From IMG/VR virus record IMGVR_UViG_3300044796_000038, positions 1 to 46,266 of that record: DNA of 46,266 bases. One strand, given 5' to 3'. Shown piece by piece: positions 30,435-38,898 of the stretch; positions within the stretch are counted from its first letter, which is position 1, and the number at the start of each line of letters is the position of its first letter. The translations under genes and the position numbers were made by a program. The notes under the pieces are model-generated. The model was given only the letters and a program-made list of their open reading frames with translations, ran no database searches and had not been told where the DNA came from. This DNA is from a virus.

Positions 30435-31634
30435 ATGGACGCAATTGTATCCTCGAACAACCGTCACGGTCACGGTAACGGCTATCACGAACTTTCCGAG
30501 CAATTACTGGCAACCCAGAACGTGCTTAGTAACCAGGTCGAAGCCAGCACCAATGACGTGAAAGCCACCGCCCAGCGTGATGCCATTGCGGGTTCCCAGC
30601 AAGCGCAGGCAATCGGCATGGACGCGAACGGTACTGCCCAGCGCCTTTCCGCCCAGGGTACGGAAGAAGTCGAACGCATGGGTATCATGAATCGTGATGC
30701 TATCGAGCATAATGGCGATGTAGATCGAAACGTGGCAGAACAGTTTGCGCTGAACAACCTGTCAAATCAGGGCCGCATCAGTGACAACCTGTCCAGCGAA
30801 GTCGAACGATTCGGCATGGCGAATCAGGCCGCCACCCATGGCGTGGGCGAGAAAGTCGAAAAGTTTGGTCTGTACAATGCTGGCGTCAGCCAGTCTGTCG
30901 GCGACAAGGTAGAGGAACACGTCGAACGCTCCGGCCAGTCAAATCAAAGCAAAACCCAGTTTTACGGTCACGAAAACTTCAAGGCCATCAAGGACGGTTT
31001 GAAAGATACACTGCTCCAGGGTTGCGGGAATACTGACAAAATCCTACTTAATCAGGTCAGCGGTTTCAAAGACGGTCTGTTAAAAAGCTGTGAAGACACT
31101 GCCTCGATCATTCATGGTCAGACGGTCGGATTTAAGGACGGCTTGTTGCAGAATTGTCACGACACTGCATCAATCATTCAGAACGAAAACAGCAATTTCA
31201 AGGATACCGTACTCCAGGCCGCCAACAACGCATCAGCGATTCAGGCTACCGTCCGCGATGGTGTGTGCAAGATCGAGAAAGAAATTGCCTTTGTTAAAGG
31301 CTCCCTTGAACTTCAGGCAGCAAACAACAAGGCATGTCTTGAACTGGACGCTGCAAAAAATCTGGCAAGTATCCAGTTGACCGCCACCATCAATGCGAAA
31401 GATGCCGCCCTCACCGCAGCCCAGAATGCCGCAGCCATAGCGAAACAGCTTGCAGAATGCTGCTGTGAGAATAAGGAACTCATCAGGGAAAGCCGTTGTC
31501 ACACTGACGAACTGGTACGAAAACTGGACGAAAACCGCGTCCGTGACGAACTGGCGAAAACCCGTGAAGAACTGACCGCCCTGCGGCTCCGCGCTTCACT
31601 GGCACCGCCTCCGGTCGCCGCTGTAAATTTGTAA
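30435..31634 (+). CDS. Helical 22-residue-repeat protein
   Basis: ATG at 30435, with CGGAG ahead, begins a 399-residue protein. From about residue 185 to 275 a 22-residue unit recurs four times with decay: FKDGLLKSCEDTASIIHGQT, then FKDGLLQNCHDTASIIQNEN, flanked by looser copies. Twenty-two residues equal two hendecads, the pattern of right-handed coiled coils. An earlier region has VEKFG-like repeats. Near the C-terminus is a CCCENKELIRE cluster and a charged helix. Similar CCC-plus-helix ends occur in phage proteins I remember without a function. A strong terminator follows directly, so it is the last gene of this transcript. Confidence 0.8.
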   Translation: MDAIVSSNNRHGHGNGYHELSEQLLATQNVLSNQVEASTNDVKATAQRDAIAGSQQAQAIGMDANGTAQRLSAQGTEEVERMGIMNRDAIEHNGDVDRNVAEQFALNNLSNQGRISDNLSSEVERFGMANQAATHGVGEKVEKFGLYNAGVSQSVGDKVEEHVERSGQSNQSKTQFYGHENFKAIKDGLKDTLLQGCGNTDKILLNQVSGFKDGLLKSCEDTASIIHGQTVGFKDGLLQNCHDTASIIQNENSNFKDTVLQAANNASAIQATVRDGVCKIEKEIAFVKGSLELQAANNKACLELDAAKNLASIQLTATINAKDAALTAAQNAAAIAKQLAECCCENKELIRESRCHTDELVRKLDENRVRDELAKTREELTALRLRASLAPPPVAAVNL

Positions 31635-31649
31635 GCAAGGCTCGACGGA

Positions 31650-31679
31650 AATGGGCAGACTTTCTCTGCCCATTTTTTT
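31650..31679 (+). terminator. Rho-independent terminator
   Basis: AATGGGCAGA and TCTGCCCATT form a ten-pair stem around CTTTC, followed by seven T residues. It stands 15 bases after the repeat-protein stop and is the clearest terminator in the window. Confidence 0.92.
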
Positions 31680-31757
31680 ATGTGTTTATTTCGGAGGTAA
31701 TCATCCGTTCAATTGAGTATTATTTTAAAATTCATTGACCGTGGAGACTGCCCTATA

Positions 31758-31964
31758 ATGGATGCGCTGGAAAGACTGTATAGAAAAGCAACAAAAGAGG
31801 ACGCACGATTTCAACTCCGTTTCGACTCGACCGGGCCAAAAGAATCCGCGTGGCACGTAAAATATTTTCCGAATCCTGATTCAAACGGCAACTACTGGGC
31901 CGAAGCCGATACCCTTGACGCAACCGTGCGGCAATTGCTGGACGAGATAGAGGGCATGGCATGA
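31758..31964 (+). CDS. Small protein, unknown function
   Basis: The frame opens with TTG at 31713, but ATG at 31758 with GGAG upstream is the likely start. The 68-residue product has a charged helix (MDALERLYRKATKEDARFQL), a beta region (WHVKYFPNPDSNGNYWAEAD) and a final acidic helix. No family is recognised. It overlaps the next gene as ATGA. Confidence 0.65.
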   Translation: MDALERLYRKATKEDARFQLRFDSTGPKESAWHVKYFPNPDSNGNYWAEADTLDATVRQLLDEIEGMA

Positions 31965-32626
31965 AACGAAAGCTGATCCTCGCTGTTGTCCTTTCCTCCC
32001 TCATTGCGTCAAGCGTAGCCGATGCCGGGTACTCATCCGGACGGAGTGGATTTTCCGGAGGTCGGTCGTCGTATAGTTCAAGCTCGTTTCGTTCCGGTGG
32101 ATACAGTAGCGGTTCGGCGCGGTCTGGTTATAGTTCGGGTGCCCGAAGTGGTTACAGTACAGGCACGTCTGGCCGAAGTGCTGCCCCTTCTGCAAGCCGT
32201 TATTCTCGGACGTACACACCGCCCCCTTCTGCTGTCCGTTCGTCTGTACGGACTGACTCCACCACCAGTCACCAGACTGTCATTCACAATCACAACCACG
32301 CTGGCGGGGGCGGTGGGATCGGTGGGGGTGGGTTTTGGTCTGGAATGCTAGGCGGCTACATAGGCGGCAGCATGGCGAACCATGGCGGAGGATACGCCCA
32401 GCCAGTCATTGTCACCCAGCCCGGTGCCGTGGTTCAGGGTGTCGCACCTGCCGTAATGGAAGGCGGAGGGGTAGCCATGCCCCCGGCGGTACAGTACGAA
32501 TCCCCTTTAGCGGGGGTATGGTTCATTATTGGTCTGGTCATTTTCCTGTTTGTGTTGCTGTGTATGTTTCGTGTGGTCTGGTGGATGTTTTTTCGTGAGG
32601 ATACGTGCCGCCATGACCGGTGGTAA
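31961..32626 (+). CDS. Ser/Gly/Tyr-rich exported membrane protein
   Basis: This 221-residue protein has a signal peptide (LILAVVLSSLIASSVADAG), then about 60 residues of YSSG/RSG repeats, a Pro/Ser region, a GGGGGIGGGGFWSG run, and near the C-terminus a strong membrane helix (VWFIIGLVIFLFVLLCMF) followed by a basic tail. The topology is probably extracellular or periplasmic low-complexity domain with a cytoplasmic end. No family is recognised. Its composition is unlike the neighbours'. It may be a host-envelope modifying or adhesive protein. Confidence 0.75.
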   Translation: MKRKLILAVVLSSLIASSVADAGYSSGRSGFSGGRSSYSSSSFRSGGYSSGSARSGYSSGARSGYSTGTSGRSAAPSASRYSRTYTPPPSAVRSSVRTDSTTSHQTVIHNHNHAGGGGGIGGGGFWSGMLGGYIGGSMANHGGGYAQPVIVTQPGAVVQGVAPAVMEGGGVAMPPAVQYESPLAGVWFIIGLVIFLFVLLCMFRVVWWMFFREDTCRHDRW

Positions 32627-32645
32627 TATACGGGAGGTTTCAGGG

Positions 32646-32951
32646 ATGAAATATCGTATTCATAGTGTGGTCGAAACGTATACACAGGGGGTCGCGATGA
32701 AGCCAGGCCAACATCCAATAGTCGAAAGCAACAGTGACGATTTAAAAGAAGAAAAAAGCGATTCGTCGGACGGTCAGTCACACTACCATCGTTCGGAAGC
32801 TACGGGGGACAGAAACGGTTTTTTCCACCGGGTTAAGCACGAACACAAGGGAATCAAGCAAATCACAAATGTCAATGTACACATCGAACAACAAAAGGAC
32901 GATGGTTGTTCGGGATGTTTTAAGGCTTTAACCAGCATCTTCAAGAGGTAG
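32646..32951 (+). CDS. Charged protein with His/Asp/Ser-rich middle
   Basis: GGAGG eight bases before ATG at 32646 sets the start of this 101-residue product; the longer frame upstream is a shadow of the previous gene. The N-terminus is short beta (YRIHSVVETYTQGVAM), the middle very acidic and Ser rich (SNSDDLKEEKSDSSDGQ), and the end carries CSGC and a basic helix. No family is recognised. Confidence 0.65.
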   Translation: MKYRIHSVVETYTQGVAMKPGQHPIVESNSDDLKEEKSDSSDGQSHYHRSEATGDRNGFFHRVKHEHKGIKQITNVNVHIEQQKDDGCSGCFKALTSIFKR

Positions 32952-32955
32952 ATCG

Positions 32956-33294
32956 ATGACCGAATTTGATCCCGTGAACCGCCCACGTCATTACAACAGC
33001 GGATCGGCGAAGTGCGCCGAATGCGGTCACAGTATCCAGTGCATAGAATTATGCCGCACGCTGAATTTTAATCTCGGAAATGTCGTCAAATATGTCTGGC
33101 GTGCCGAACACAAAAACGGCATTCAGGACTTGCAGAAGGCGGCATGGTATCTCAACGACGAAATCAACCGTTTAATGCTCGCCGAATCCATCCGCGCAGG
33201 TTCGGAAGCTGCGAAAGGTTGTGGTCAACCAGCCCCAGATAATAACGGCATTCCTCAAGGCGTAGTGTGTTTACGAAAAGACGTGGAGTGCTGA
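32956..33294 (+). CDS. DUF3310 protein with Cys insert
   Basis: The 112-residue product has the DUF3310 pattern: DPVNRPRHYN at the start, ECI-like segment CIELCRTLNFNLGNVVKYVW, then DLQKAAWYLNDEINRL. Members occur in many phages near nucleotide-metabolism genes and are sometimes called SaV-like or nucleotide-kinase associated; their activity is uncertain. Here a CAECGH segment is inserted after the first motif. The 3' end overlaps the convergent endolysin by 131 bases. Confidence 0.82.
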   Translation: MTEFDPVNRPRHYNSGSAKCAECGHSIQCIELCRTLNFNLGNVVKYVWRAEHKNGIQDLQKAAWYLNDEINRLMLAESIRAGSEAAKGCGQPAPDNNGIPQGVVCLRKDVEC

Positions 33295-33661
33295 GGGCGT
33301 TTATCCGGGCGATTGTGACCGGCCCCATATATCCATCAACGGATATGGCGGGGAGTATCCCATAATCGTTGACGGCATTCTGTACGACTTTCGCCGCGTC
33401 GGTCGGATCGGTATTTACGAACAACAGAAAAATTCGGTTTGCCGCATTCTGGTCGTTGATCGTTCCGATATGATAAAAATCCCAGAAATCCCGCTTCATG
33501 ATCACCGCTGCTTCCATCTGGGACAGGTTCGCAATATCCACGTGGGGGTATGACCGTTTGCTGATTCCGTATTTTGTCTCGCCTCCGCTGTCAGTCGCCG
33601 AGTTTGAATATCCGCCCTCGGCGATGAACAACGGCTTGACTGCCAGGTCAAAGTCGGCCAT
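33164..33661 (-). CDS. Endolysin, GH108 muramidase with peptidoglycan-binding domain
   Basis: The 165-residue product has the GH108 start: LFIAEGGYSNSATDSGGETK (catalytic Glu in EGGY at about residue 15) and YGISKRSYP, followed by a MEAAVIMKRDFWDFYH segment, then a C-terminal PG_binding_3-like region with SVDGYMGPVTIARINAL. It would cleave the glycan strand of the cell wall at the end of infection. No signal peptide is seen, so a holin is needed. Its start overlaps the collar fibre stop (TGATG), and its last 131 bases are antisense to the DUF3310 gene. Confidence 0.88.
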   Translation of the reverse strand: MADFDLAVKPLFIAEGGYSNSATDSGGETKYGISKRSYPHVDIANLSQMEAAVIMKRDFWDFYHIGTINDQNAANRIFLLFVNTDPTDAAKVVQNAVNDYGILPAISVDGYMGPVTIARINALSTPRLFVNTLRLEECRYYLGLVDHNLSQLPNLRGWIRRALNG

Positions 33662-34725
33662 CAGGTTTTGATGATCTTGTTGACGATCGTGCCAAGCTGC
33701 ATCACGTTGAACGGCGTGCTGCTTCCGGTCGTGCTGGACGTTCCCGCATCGTTCGGGGAATTCCTGCTGGCGGCGGGTGAATTTTCTGAAGTGCCCCCGC
33801 TTGTAGAACTGAAGGTATGGTGACTATGCGCTACCAATTCGGAAGTCGTCATGGTGTGGACTTCTTCACCACCTGTCTGCCCCAGAACGCTGCCGGTAAA
33901 TGCCGGACTGCTGGGTGACCCACCCGAAGCGACCGTGATTTTACGATTCAGCGACGGCACGTTAAACGTGGTTGATGCGTTACCATTGCCCCAGTTGAAG
34001 AACCGCAACGACTGCGCCCCGCCTGCCGTGGCCGCATTGGACATGGTGATAGAGGTTCCGCTGTCCACACTCAGAATGGTTGTGCTTGCTGGAACGCCCG
34101 TGCCCTCAATTGGCATACCGGCGTACATCTGGGCAGTGCTGGATAGCCCGGTAACAGACGCCGACGTATTTGTCAGTGTTCCGGTTTGAAGCTGCGTCAA
34201 TGCGGCAAACAGGGTGACGTAGGTTGTACGACTGACCGCGCTGCCGTCGCACGCAAGATACCCGCCCGGCGCAGTCGCTCCGGCGAAATCGATAATGGTT
34301 CCGGTCGGTACGCCATTGGCCTCGCCACTAATCAGCAACCATGTGGAATCGGCACCGGGGGTGGCAGTATTTCCCTGCACCTGATTTTCGTATAGCAGGA
34401 AACTGGAAGCGACGAGCGGAGTCGCACTGTAACGCACACGCGCATAAATATCGTATGCGTATGCCGATCCACCGTTGTCTGACGCCGTGATCCAGTTGGG
34501 AACGCCGTGCTGCTGGTAATTCTGCAATTCGAGCGTGATCGCGTTGAAAACTTCATTCATCTGCCCGCGAGGAACTGGAAGCGCCGACGGATCGGTGGCA
34601 AGGTTTAATTCATAATTCGGGGTAAACCCGGCCTGCCATGACATTGACCCACTGTTTGACCCAGTGTTCGGAACGGCAGTCGTGTCACCGCTAACGGCGA
34701 ACGGGTATTTAAAATAATAGGCCAT
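33661..34725 (-). CDS. Tail collar fibre protein
   Basis: The 354-residue product contains a tail-collar domain: GTIIDFAGATAPGGYLACDG at about 140-160, SRTTYVTLFAAL just after, and a Ser/Thr/Gly-rich shaft and tip ending NVMQLGTIVNKIIKT, the last part of a typical collar fold. The insertion LTNTSASVTGLSSTAQMYAG adds an extra beta segment. It is the host-facing short fibre at the baseplate and follows the DUF2612 gene, as in related myoviruses. Confidence 0.87.
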   Translation of the reverse strand: MAYYFKYPFAVSGDTTAVPNTGSNSGSMSWQAGFTPNYELNLATDPSALPVPRGQMNEVFNAITLELQNYQQHGVPNWITASDNGGSAYAYDIYARVRYSATPLVASSFLLYENQVQGNTATPGADSTWLLISGEANGVPTGTIIDFAGATAPGGYLACDGSAVSRTTYVTLFAALTQLQTGTLTNTSASVTGLSSTAQMYAGMPIEGTGVPASTTILSVDSGTSITMSNAATAGGAQSLRFFNWGNGNASTTFNVPSLNRKITVASGGSPSSPAFTGSVLGQTGGEEVHTMTTSELVAHSHHTFSSTSGGTSENSPAASRNSPNDAGTSSTTGSSTPFNVMQLGTIVNKIIKT

Positions 34726-34740
34726 GTGTGCATTTCCCCT

Positions 34741-35466
34741 CTAGGGTACGTAAATAAAATTTCCGTTTTCAAAATTCTGGTTCAACGGGCCGAATCCCCA
34801 GATTGTACCATTATTGACAATATACTTTATCCCAACGCCCGCCGGTCTGGGCAACAGGTCATAGCCGCTTTGGGTGGAATCCGGGTCATACTTTATCGCG
34901 TCGAACAGATTGGCGGATATGTCAAAATTAAACACATACGTCATGCTCATATCGAGGTCGTCGAGCGCGTATATTGCGCCAATTGGTGTAAACGACGAGG
35001 TTAAAATCAGATAGTTCAGAAACGAATTGATCTCCGGAATAGCTCCCCGCGTGACAAGCTGGAAATACCGGAGGCGCAGAATAAACCGCTGTTCCTCAAG
35101 GGTCAAAGTGATCGGGGGTACCTGATTTGAAAAATTACCAAATCCGAAATTGAAATACCCGTTTTCGAGCGTTGGGAATGACGGATTGTAGGCATTGAAT
35201 CCCCAAATCGGTTTACCGGGCGGATCAGGGTTCAGGGGAACGAATAGCGGAACACCCAGAATAATCGACCATACCGAAAGCCCGAACAGGTTTGCCGTGC
35301 GAAGGTCAAACACGTTTGTATACCAGTCTGTCCAGAACTGCGTTTGATTCACGTCGTACCAGGCTTGTTTCTGGTTTAACAGGCTGGTAAGACTGGTCGC
35401 GTTCCCGTACTGCCACAAAAGCGACTGTACAAGGTTCACGCTATAGTCGAACTCCTGAATCTTCAT
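34741..35466 (-). CDS. Baseplate/tail protein, DUF2612
   Basis: The 241-residue product matches DUF2612, a baseplate periphery family in AP22/Pam3-type phages: FDYSVNLVQSLLWQYGNATS at the start, WYDVNQTQFWTDWYTNVFDL, then RLRYFQLVTRGAIPEINSFL. Its start overlaps the J-protein stop by four bases. It likely connects the baseplate wedge to the fibre encoded next. Confidence 0.85.
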   Translation of the reverse strand: MKIQEFDYSVNLVQSLLWQYGNATSLTSLLNQKQAWYDVNQTQFWTDWYTNVFDLRTANLFGLSVWSIILGVPLFVPLNPDPPGKPIWGFNAYNPSFPTLENGYFNFGFGNFSNQVPPITLTLEEQRFILRLRYFQLVTRGAIPEINSFLNYLILTSSFTPIGAIYALDDLDMSMTYVFNFDISANLFDAIKYDPDSTQSGYDLLPRPAGVGIKYIVNNGTIWGFGPLNQNFENGNFIYVP

Positions 35467-36677
35467 GACGTGGTAATCACAATGGCGGACAGGATGATTG
35501 TGGGAATTTCAAAGATCGCAATTGCAATCTCGTCTGTCGAGAACGACCCTCCGCTGGTTTTCTTTGTCTCAAGCTGGTGAACGAAAATACCCGGATTCTG
35601 ACTGACGATTGCCCCGGCAAGCTCGAACGGGGAAACAGCGCCACCGATAACAAATCCGGGTTCCTGACTGATTCCGCCCGACGCATACAACAGGATCGCA
35701 TTCTGGGATGCCGTTTCGGGATTCTGTACGGACGTGCTGGCCGAAACGGTACCCTGTACGGAAATTGCCACATTGTCGGCAATGTCAAATAGCACGGTAA
35801 TAGTCTGGCCGCTGTACGGTTCGACGACGGCAACACTCACGGGGGTCATTGACGCCCCGTTGTTGAAATTCGCACCCGCGCTTTTCTTCGACAATATGGC
35901 CGAAGCAACGGCAGCATTTGAAAACGTACCGGCGACACACACGTAAATCGAATGCGCGACCATCGTGACACCGCTGATTGTCTGGGTGGTGTTCGCCACG
36001 TTTTCCAGAAACGAAACGCTTGTCACCCCTTCAACAGCGGTCACGGCGGCGATAATAGCCTGCGCGGTGGACTGACCTTGACTTGCGAGGGTTTCCAGCC
36101 GGTACTGGCGGGCGGCAACGTCGGATTGCGTACTGACACCCAGCACGGCGGCAGTGTTCGAGGTGATGCCTTCCCAACCCAGAACGGCGCTAACAATAAC
36201 TGTCAGGGTATTAACTTCGGCAGGAATCGGCCCCGTATCGACTGACTGGAACGAAACGGCAGGCGTGACGCCCCCCGTGGGAATTGTCACATCATTGAGG
36301 GTTTCAAAAATCATGCCGCTTGCAGACGCCTGCGACCCTGCCGGGATGGTCGTACCTGGAACCCCATTGAGTATGGCGGTCAGGGTGGAATGCGTGGCCG
36401 CTGTCCGGGCAATCCCGGTCAATGCCATGATCGCATCAAGAAACACACCCCCGGCAAGGTTCGGGTTGATCTGATTGGCGACGGCGGCGTTGTTGTCTGC
36501 CACCGCAGCGCGTGCCAGAGATTCCCCAACGATTAAAACGCCCTGGGGGGTGCTGGGACTGGTGTTCAGGTCTGACCCCAGCGCAGTCTGGAATTCGGTT
36601 TGTACTTCGGTTTGAATGTCTGCCGTGTCCGGTATGATCAGACCCGTTGACGTGTTGTAGGTATAAAGGTCAGCCAC
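35463..36677 (-). CDS. Baseplate J-like protein
   Basis: This 404-residue protein has the J/gp6-like pattern: NTSTGLIIPDTADIQTEVQT, NAAVANQINPNLAGGVFLDA, RTAATHSTLTAILNGVPGTT, then SDVAARQYRLETLASQGQST and a VEGVTSVSFLENV segment. These proteins form the baseplate wedges. GTG at 36677 is the start, overlapping the W-like gene stop, with a GGGGG just ahead. Confidence 0.92.
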   Translation of the reverse strand: MADLYTYNTSTGLIIPDTADIQTEVQTEFQTALGSDLNTSPSTPQGVLIVGESLARAAVADNNAAVANQINPNLAGGVFLDAIMALTGIARTAATHSTLTAILNGVPGTTIPAGSQASASGMIFETLNDVTIPTGGVTPAVSFQSVDTGPIPAEVNTLTVIVSAVLGWEGITSNTAAVLGVSTQSDVAARQYRLETLASQGQSTAQAIIAAVTAVEGVTSVSFLENVANTTQTISGVTMVAHSIYVCVAGTFSNAAVASAILSKKSAGANFNNGASMTPVSVAVVEPYSGQTITVLFDIADNVAISVQGTVSASTSVQNPETASQNAILLYASGGISQEPGFVIGGAVSPFELAGAIVSQNPGIFVHQLETKKTSGGSFSTDEIAIAIFEIPTIILSAIVITTS

Positions 36678-37017
36678 TGATTGCCCCCGATCCGTAAACC
36701 GTCCGTATGACGGCGGTATAGCTCAATACGTCCCCATTCTGCGATGTTATCAGGGAGACAATTTCGACAACATCCGGCACGGACAGGATAGCCGTGCGGA
36801 GGCCAGCGGTAAACTGTTGGACATTCGGGGAGCCGTTCCAGACTGTCTCGAAATAGGGCACCCCCAGTGTGGTATTAAGCACACATTCGCCCAGCAAGGT
36901 TTTCGCCACCTGTTCGCAGGTTTGCAGCACGGCGTCCAGGCCAGACACAACGACAAGATTCCCCGACGAATCGAGGTAAATATCATCACTGCTGTTTACT
37001 CCCAAAGTCTGCGCCAC
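36670..37017 (-). CDS. Baseplate wedge protein, gp25/W-like
   Basis: The 115-residue product has DIYLDSSGNLVVVSGLDAVL, then TCEQVAKTLLGECVLNTTLG and a PYFETVW segment, the pattern of gp25/W-type wedge proteins in Pam3-like phages. It starts with GTG seven bases after AAGGA. Placed between spike and J, as in other contractile tails. Confidence 0.85.
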   Translation of the reverse strand: MAQTLGVNSSDDIYLDSSGNLVVVSGLDAVLQTCEQVAKTLLGECVLNTTLGVPYFETVWNGSPNVQQFTAGLRTAILSVPDVVEIVSLITSQNGDVLSYTAVIRTVYGSGAISG

Positions 37018-37026
37018 TGGCCATCC

Positions 37027-37725
37027 TTACACGAAAGGTGTGATTGATCCTGTTGCCCCAATGTTACCTGTTACCAGCATGTCACCTGTCATTCCGAATG
37101 CGCCGGTCATACTGAAATCGCCAGTGATGTTGATACCTGCGCCCCCACTGACCCCGATGCCTCCCTGACCTGTGATTATTCCTGTAACGGTTAGATTGCC
37201 GTTAATCAGGGTAAGGGGCGCGGTTATTGTAACCTGACCCACGCCGAGGGCGATACTGACCGCCCCGTCGAGACTGGACAGCACCACATCGTCGGACAAG
37301 CCAGACCCGATTGTGAAATTTCGCATCACGTCGGGAATAAACACGCCGTCACTAAAATTCTTTACCCGGTGGGTGTTCGGGGGTTCGTTGGTGTAGCTTT
37401 GCAGGAAAAGGGATATATCCCGGTCATTCGCGATAATCCAGCCGAGGTCGCCCGTTTTTAGCGGAAAGCTCAGAAAGTAGCCACCCCCGCCAGCCACCAA
37501 TACCGGCACACTGGCAAGCTGGGGACGAGGTACCTGCGTTCCTCCGGTCGTTACCACGGCAATCAGCAATTGGACACTGACCCGGTTCGTGGTGCGGTCG
37601 TAGTTTATGACCTGCGCCGGGAGCATTCCGTCGGTTTGCTGCATCATCTTGCTAAATGCGAACTTGATCGCACCGGCGAGTGTATCCTGATTGGCGGGGT
37701 CAATGGATGGATTAAAATTGCTCAT
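37027..37725 (-). CDS. Baseplate spike protein, Gp138/V-like
   Basis: This 232-residue product has the Gp138 N-terminal domain (MLPAQVINYDRTTNRVSVQL, then GYFLSFPLKTGDLGWIIAND at about 90-110), an OB fold, followed by a Gly-rich repeat tail (TGQGGIGVSGGAGINITGDF) typical of the beta-helical spike tip. It punctures the outer membrane when the sheath contracts. Confidence 0.88.
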   Translation of the reverse strand: MSNFNPSIDPANQDTLAGAIKFAFSKMMQQTDGMLPAQVINYDRTTNRVSVQLLIAVVTTGGTQVPRPQLASVPVLVAGGGGYFLSFPLKTGDLGWIIANDRDISLFLQSYTNEPPNTHRVKNFSDGVFIPDVMRNFTIGSGLSDDVVLSSLDGAVSIALGVGQVTITAPLTLINGNLTVTGIITGQGGIGVSGGAGINITGDFSMTGAFGMTGDMLVTGNIGATGSITPFV

Positions 37726-38552
37726 TTCAGCCGCGCCGCCTCCGCTATGTAATAGAATGGCACGTCACGGGTCGAAATCTGGAATCCCAGTTTGTATATT
37801 ACGTAATCGCCATTCGCTGCCGGGTACTGGGTGCTGGTGATCCGGATTCGTCCGCCCAGCACGGTATTGTTATCCACAAGAAATTTAACTTTTATCCCCT
37901 GTTCGGTGAACTCGGGAATGCCGATCATGCCGGTTGACGAATTGATAATTTTCACAGTGTTGCCACCGGTCAGGAACGCCCCGGCATTCTTGACGACCAG
38001 CACGTTGTCGTCGAGGTACGCATTCACACCCCCGGCAGCATTCAATAGCTCAACCTGTTTGAGTGCCCCGCCCGCGAACTGGTAATTGCCAATATTCTTG
38101 TCGTCCGCCTGAAAATTCAGATTTGCGCTCAAGACCTGCGCCAGTCGGGTGGATACCTGCAAGAGTGTCGCCTGTCCGGGCTGGTTCGTCGAAATGATGT
38201 TTCCCTTGAAAAAATTACCAGTGAGACATTTTAACGCAATCCCAATATCTGGCGGCTGGGAAACAATCGAACTGACGATATTGCCCACGAAGATCACCGT
38301 CGTGCCAGTCGATACACGGCCCGCCTCAAGTGTGACGATTTTGGGAGTGGTGTTCAGATTGTACGGACTGGTTTCGGTGAGCAAGTAATCCTGGGTCGCA
38401 CGGTCGAGATTCTCTATCAGGATTTCCGCTTCGTTTTGGAGAGAATTCGCGAATTTCATCCCGTTGGCCGTAATGGAAAACGGCGACGCATAGGTTTTTT
38501 TCGATCCGTTGACTTCGACCGTGACCTTTACGACGCGGGGATCAAGTGCCAC
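37722..38552 (-). CDS. Baseplate hub protein
   Basis: The 276-residue product begins with ALDPRVVKVTVEVNGSKKTY from GTG 38552, which has GGAG just ahead and overlaps the upstream gene. It resembles the hub proteins of Pam3/AP22-like phages that sit between tube and spike (NLDRATQDYLLT, then KCLTGNFFKGNI). It probably forms the trimeric hub on which the spike stands. Its stop overlaps the spike start as ATGA. Confidence 0.72.
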   Translation of the reverse strand: MALDPRVVKVTVEVNGSKKTYASPFSITANGMKFANSLQNEAEILIENLDRATQDYLLTETSPYNLNTTPKIVTLEAGRVSTGTTVIFVGNIVSSIVSQPPDIGIALKCLTGNFFKGNIISTNQPGQATLLQVSTRLAQVLSANLNFQADDKNIGNYQFAGGALKQVELLNAAGGVNAYLDDNVLVVKNAGAFLTGGNTVKIINSSTGMIGIPEFTEQGIKVKFLVDNNTVLGGRIRITSTQYPAANGDYVIYKLGFQISTRDVPFYYIAEAARLK

Positions 38553-38895
38553 GAAGTATCTCCAATTCGGTCGCGCTGGCGTATATCAACGACTGATCAA
38601 TGCCGAATTTTCTATAATCCGGGTAATCCCCCTCCGACGTGAGAAACTGGAAATTTCCGGAATTTGCCTCAAGGTACTGATAGGGAATGATCGGCGTTCC
38701 GTCCACCGCCCGAAATCCTGAAACGATGGTCACGTTGTTGCGGACAATATCCACACACATCAGCACGTCTGCTGCCACAGTGCCGTTGTCGGCAGTCGTG
38801 GACATGGTTGCGGCAATCTTTATGTCGTACTGGTTATTATCAAGCTGTACGGACAGGGTTTGATTCGGTATGGCCTGCAAGGGAATTTCCAGCAT
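38542..38895 (-). CDS. Baseplate plug protein, Pam3 gp18-like
   Basis: The 117-residue product (MLEIPLQAIPNQTLSVQLDN and DYPDYRKFGIDQSLIYASAT) matches the small plug-type baseplate protein known from cyanophage Pam3. It lies between the Dit-like protein and the hub, and overlaps the hub gene by 11 bases. Confidence 0.78.
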   Translation of the reverse strand: MLEIPLQAIPNQTLSVQLDNNQYDIKIAATMSTTADNGTVAADVLMCVDIVRNNVTIVSGFRAVDGTPIIPYQYLEANSGNFQFLTSEGDYPDYRKFGIDQSLIYASATELEILRGT

Positions 38896-38898
38896 CTA

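Noticed and set aside
31753-31758. TATAAT as a -10 box
   Set aside because: It overlaps the start codon and the nearest TTGACC is only 13 bases upstream, so a promoter is unlikely.
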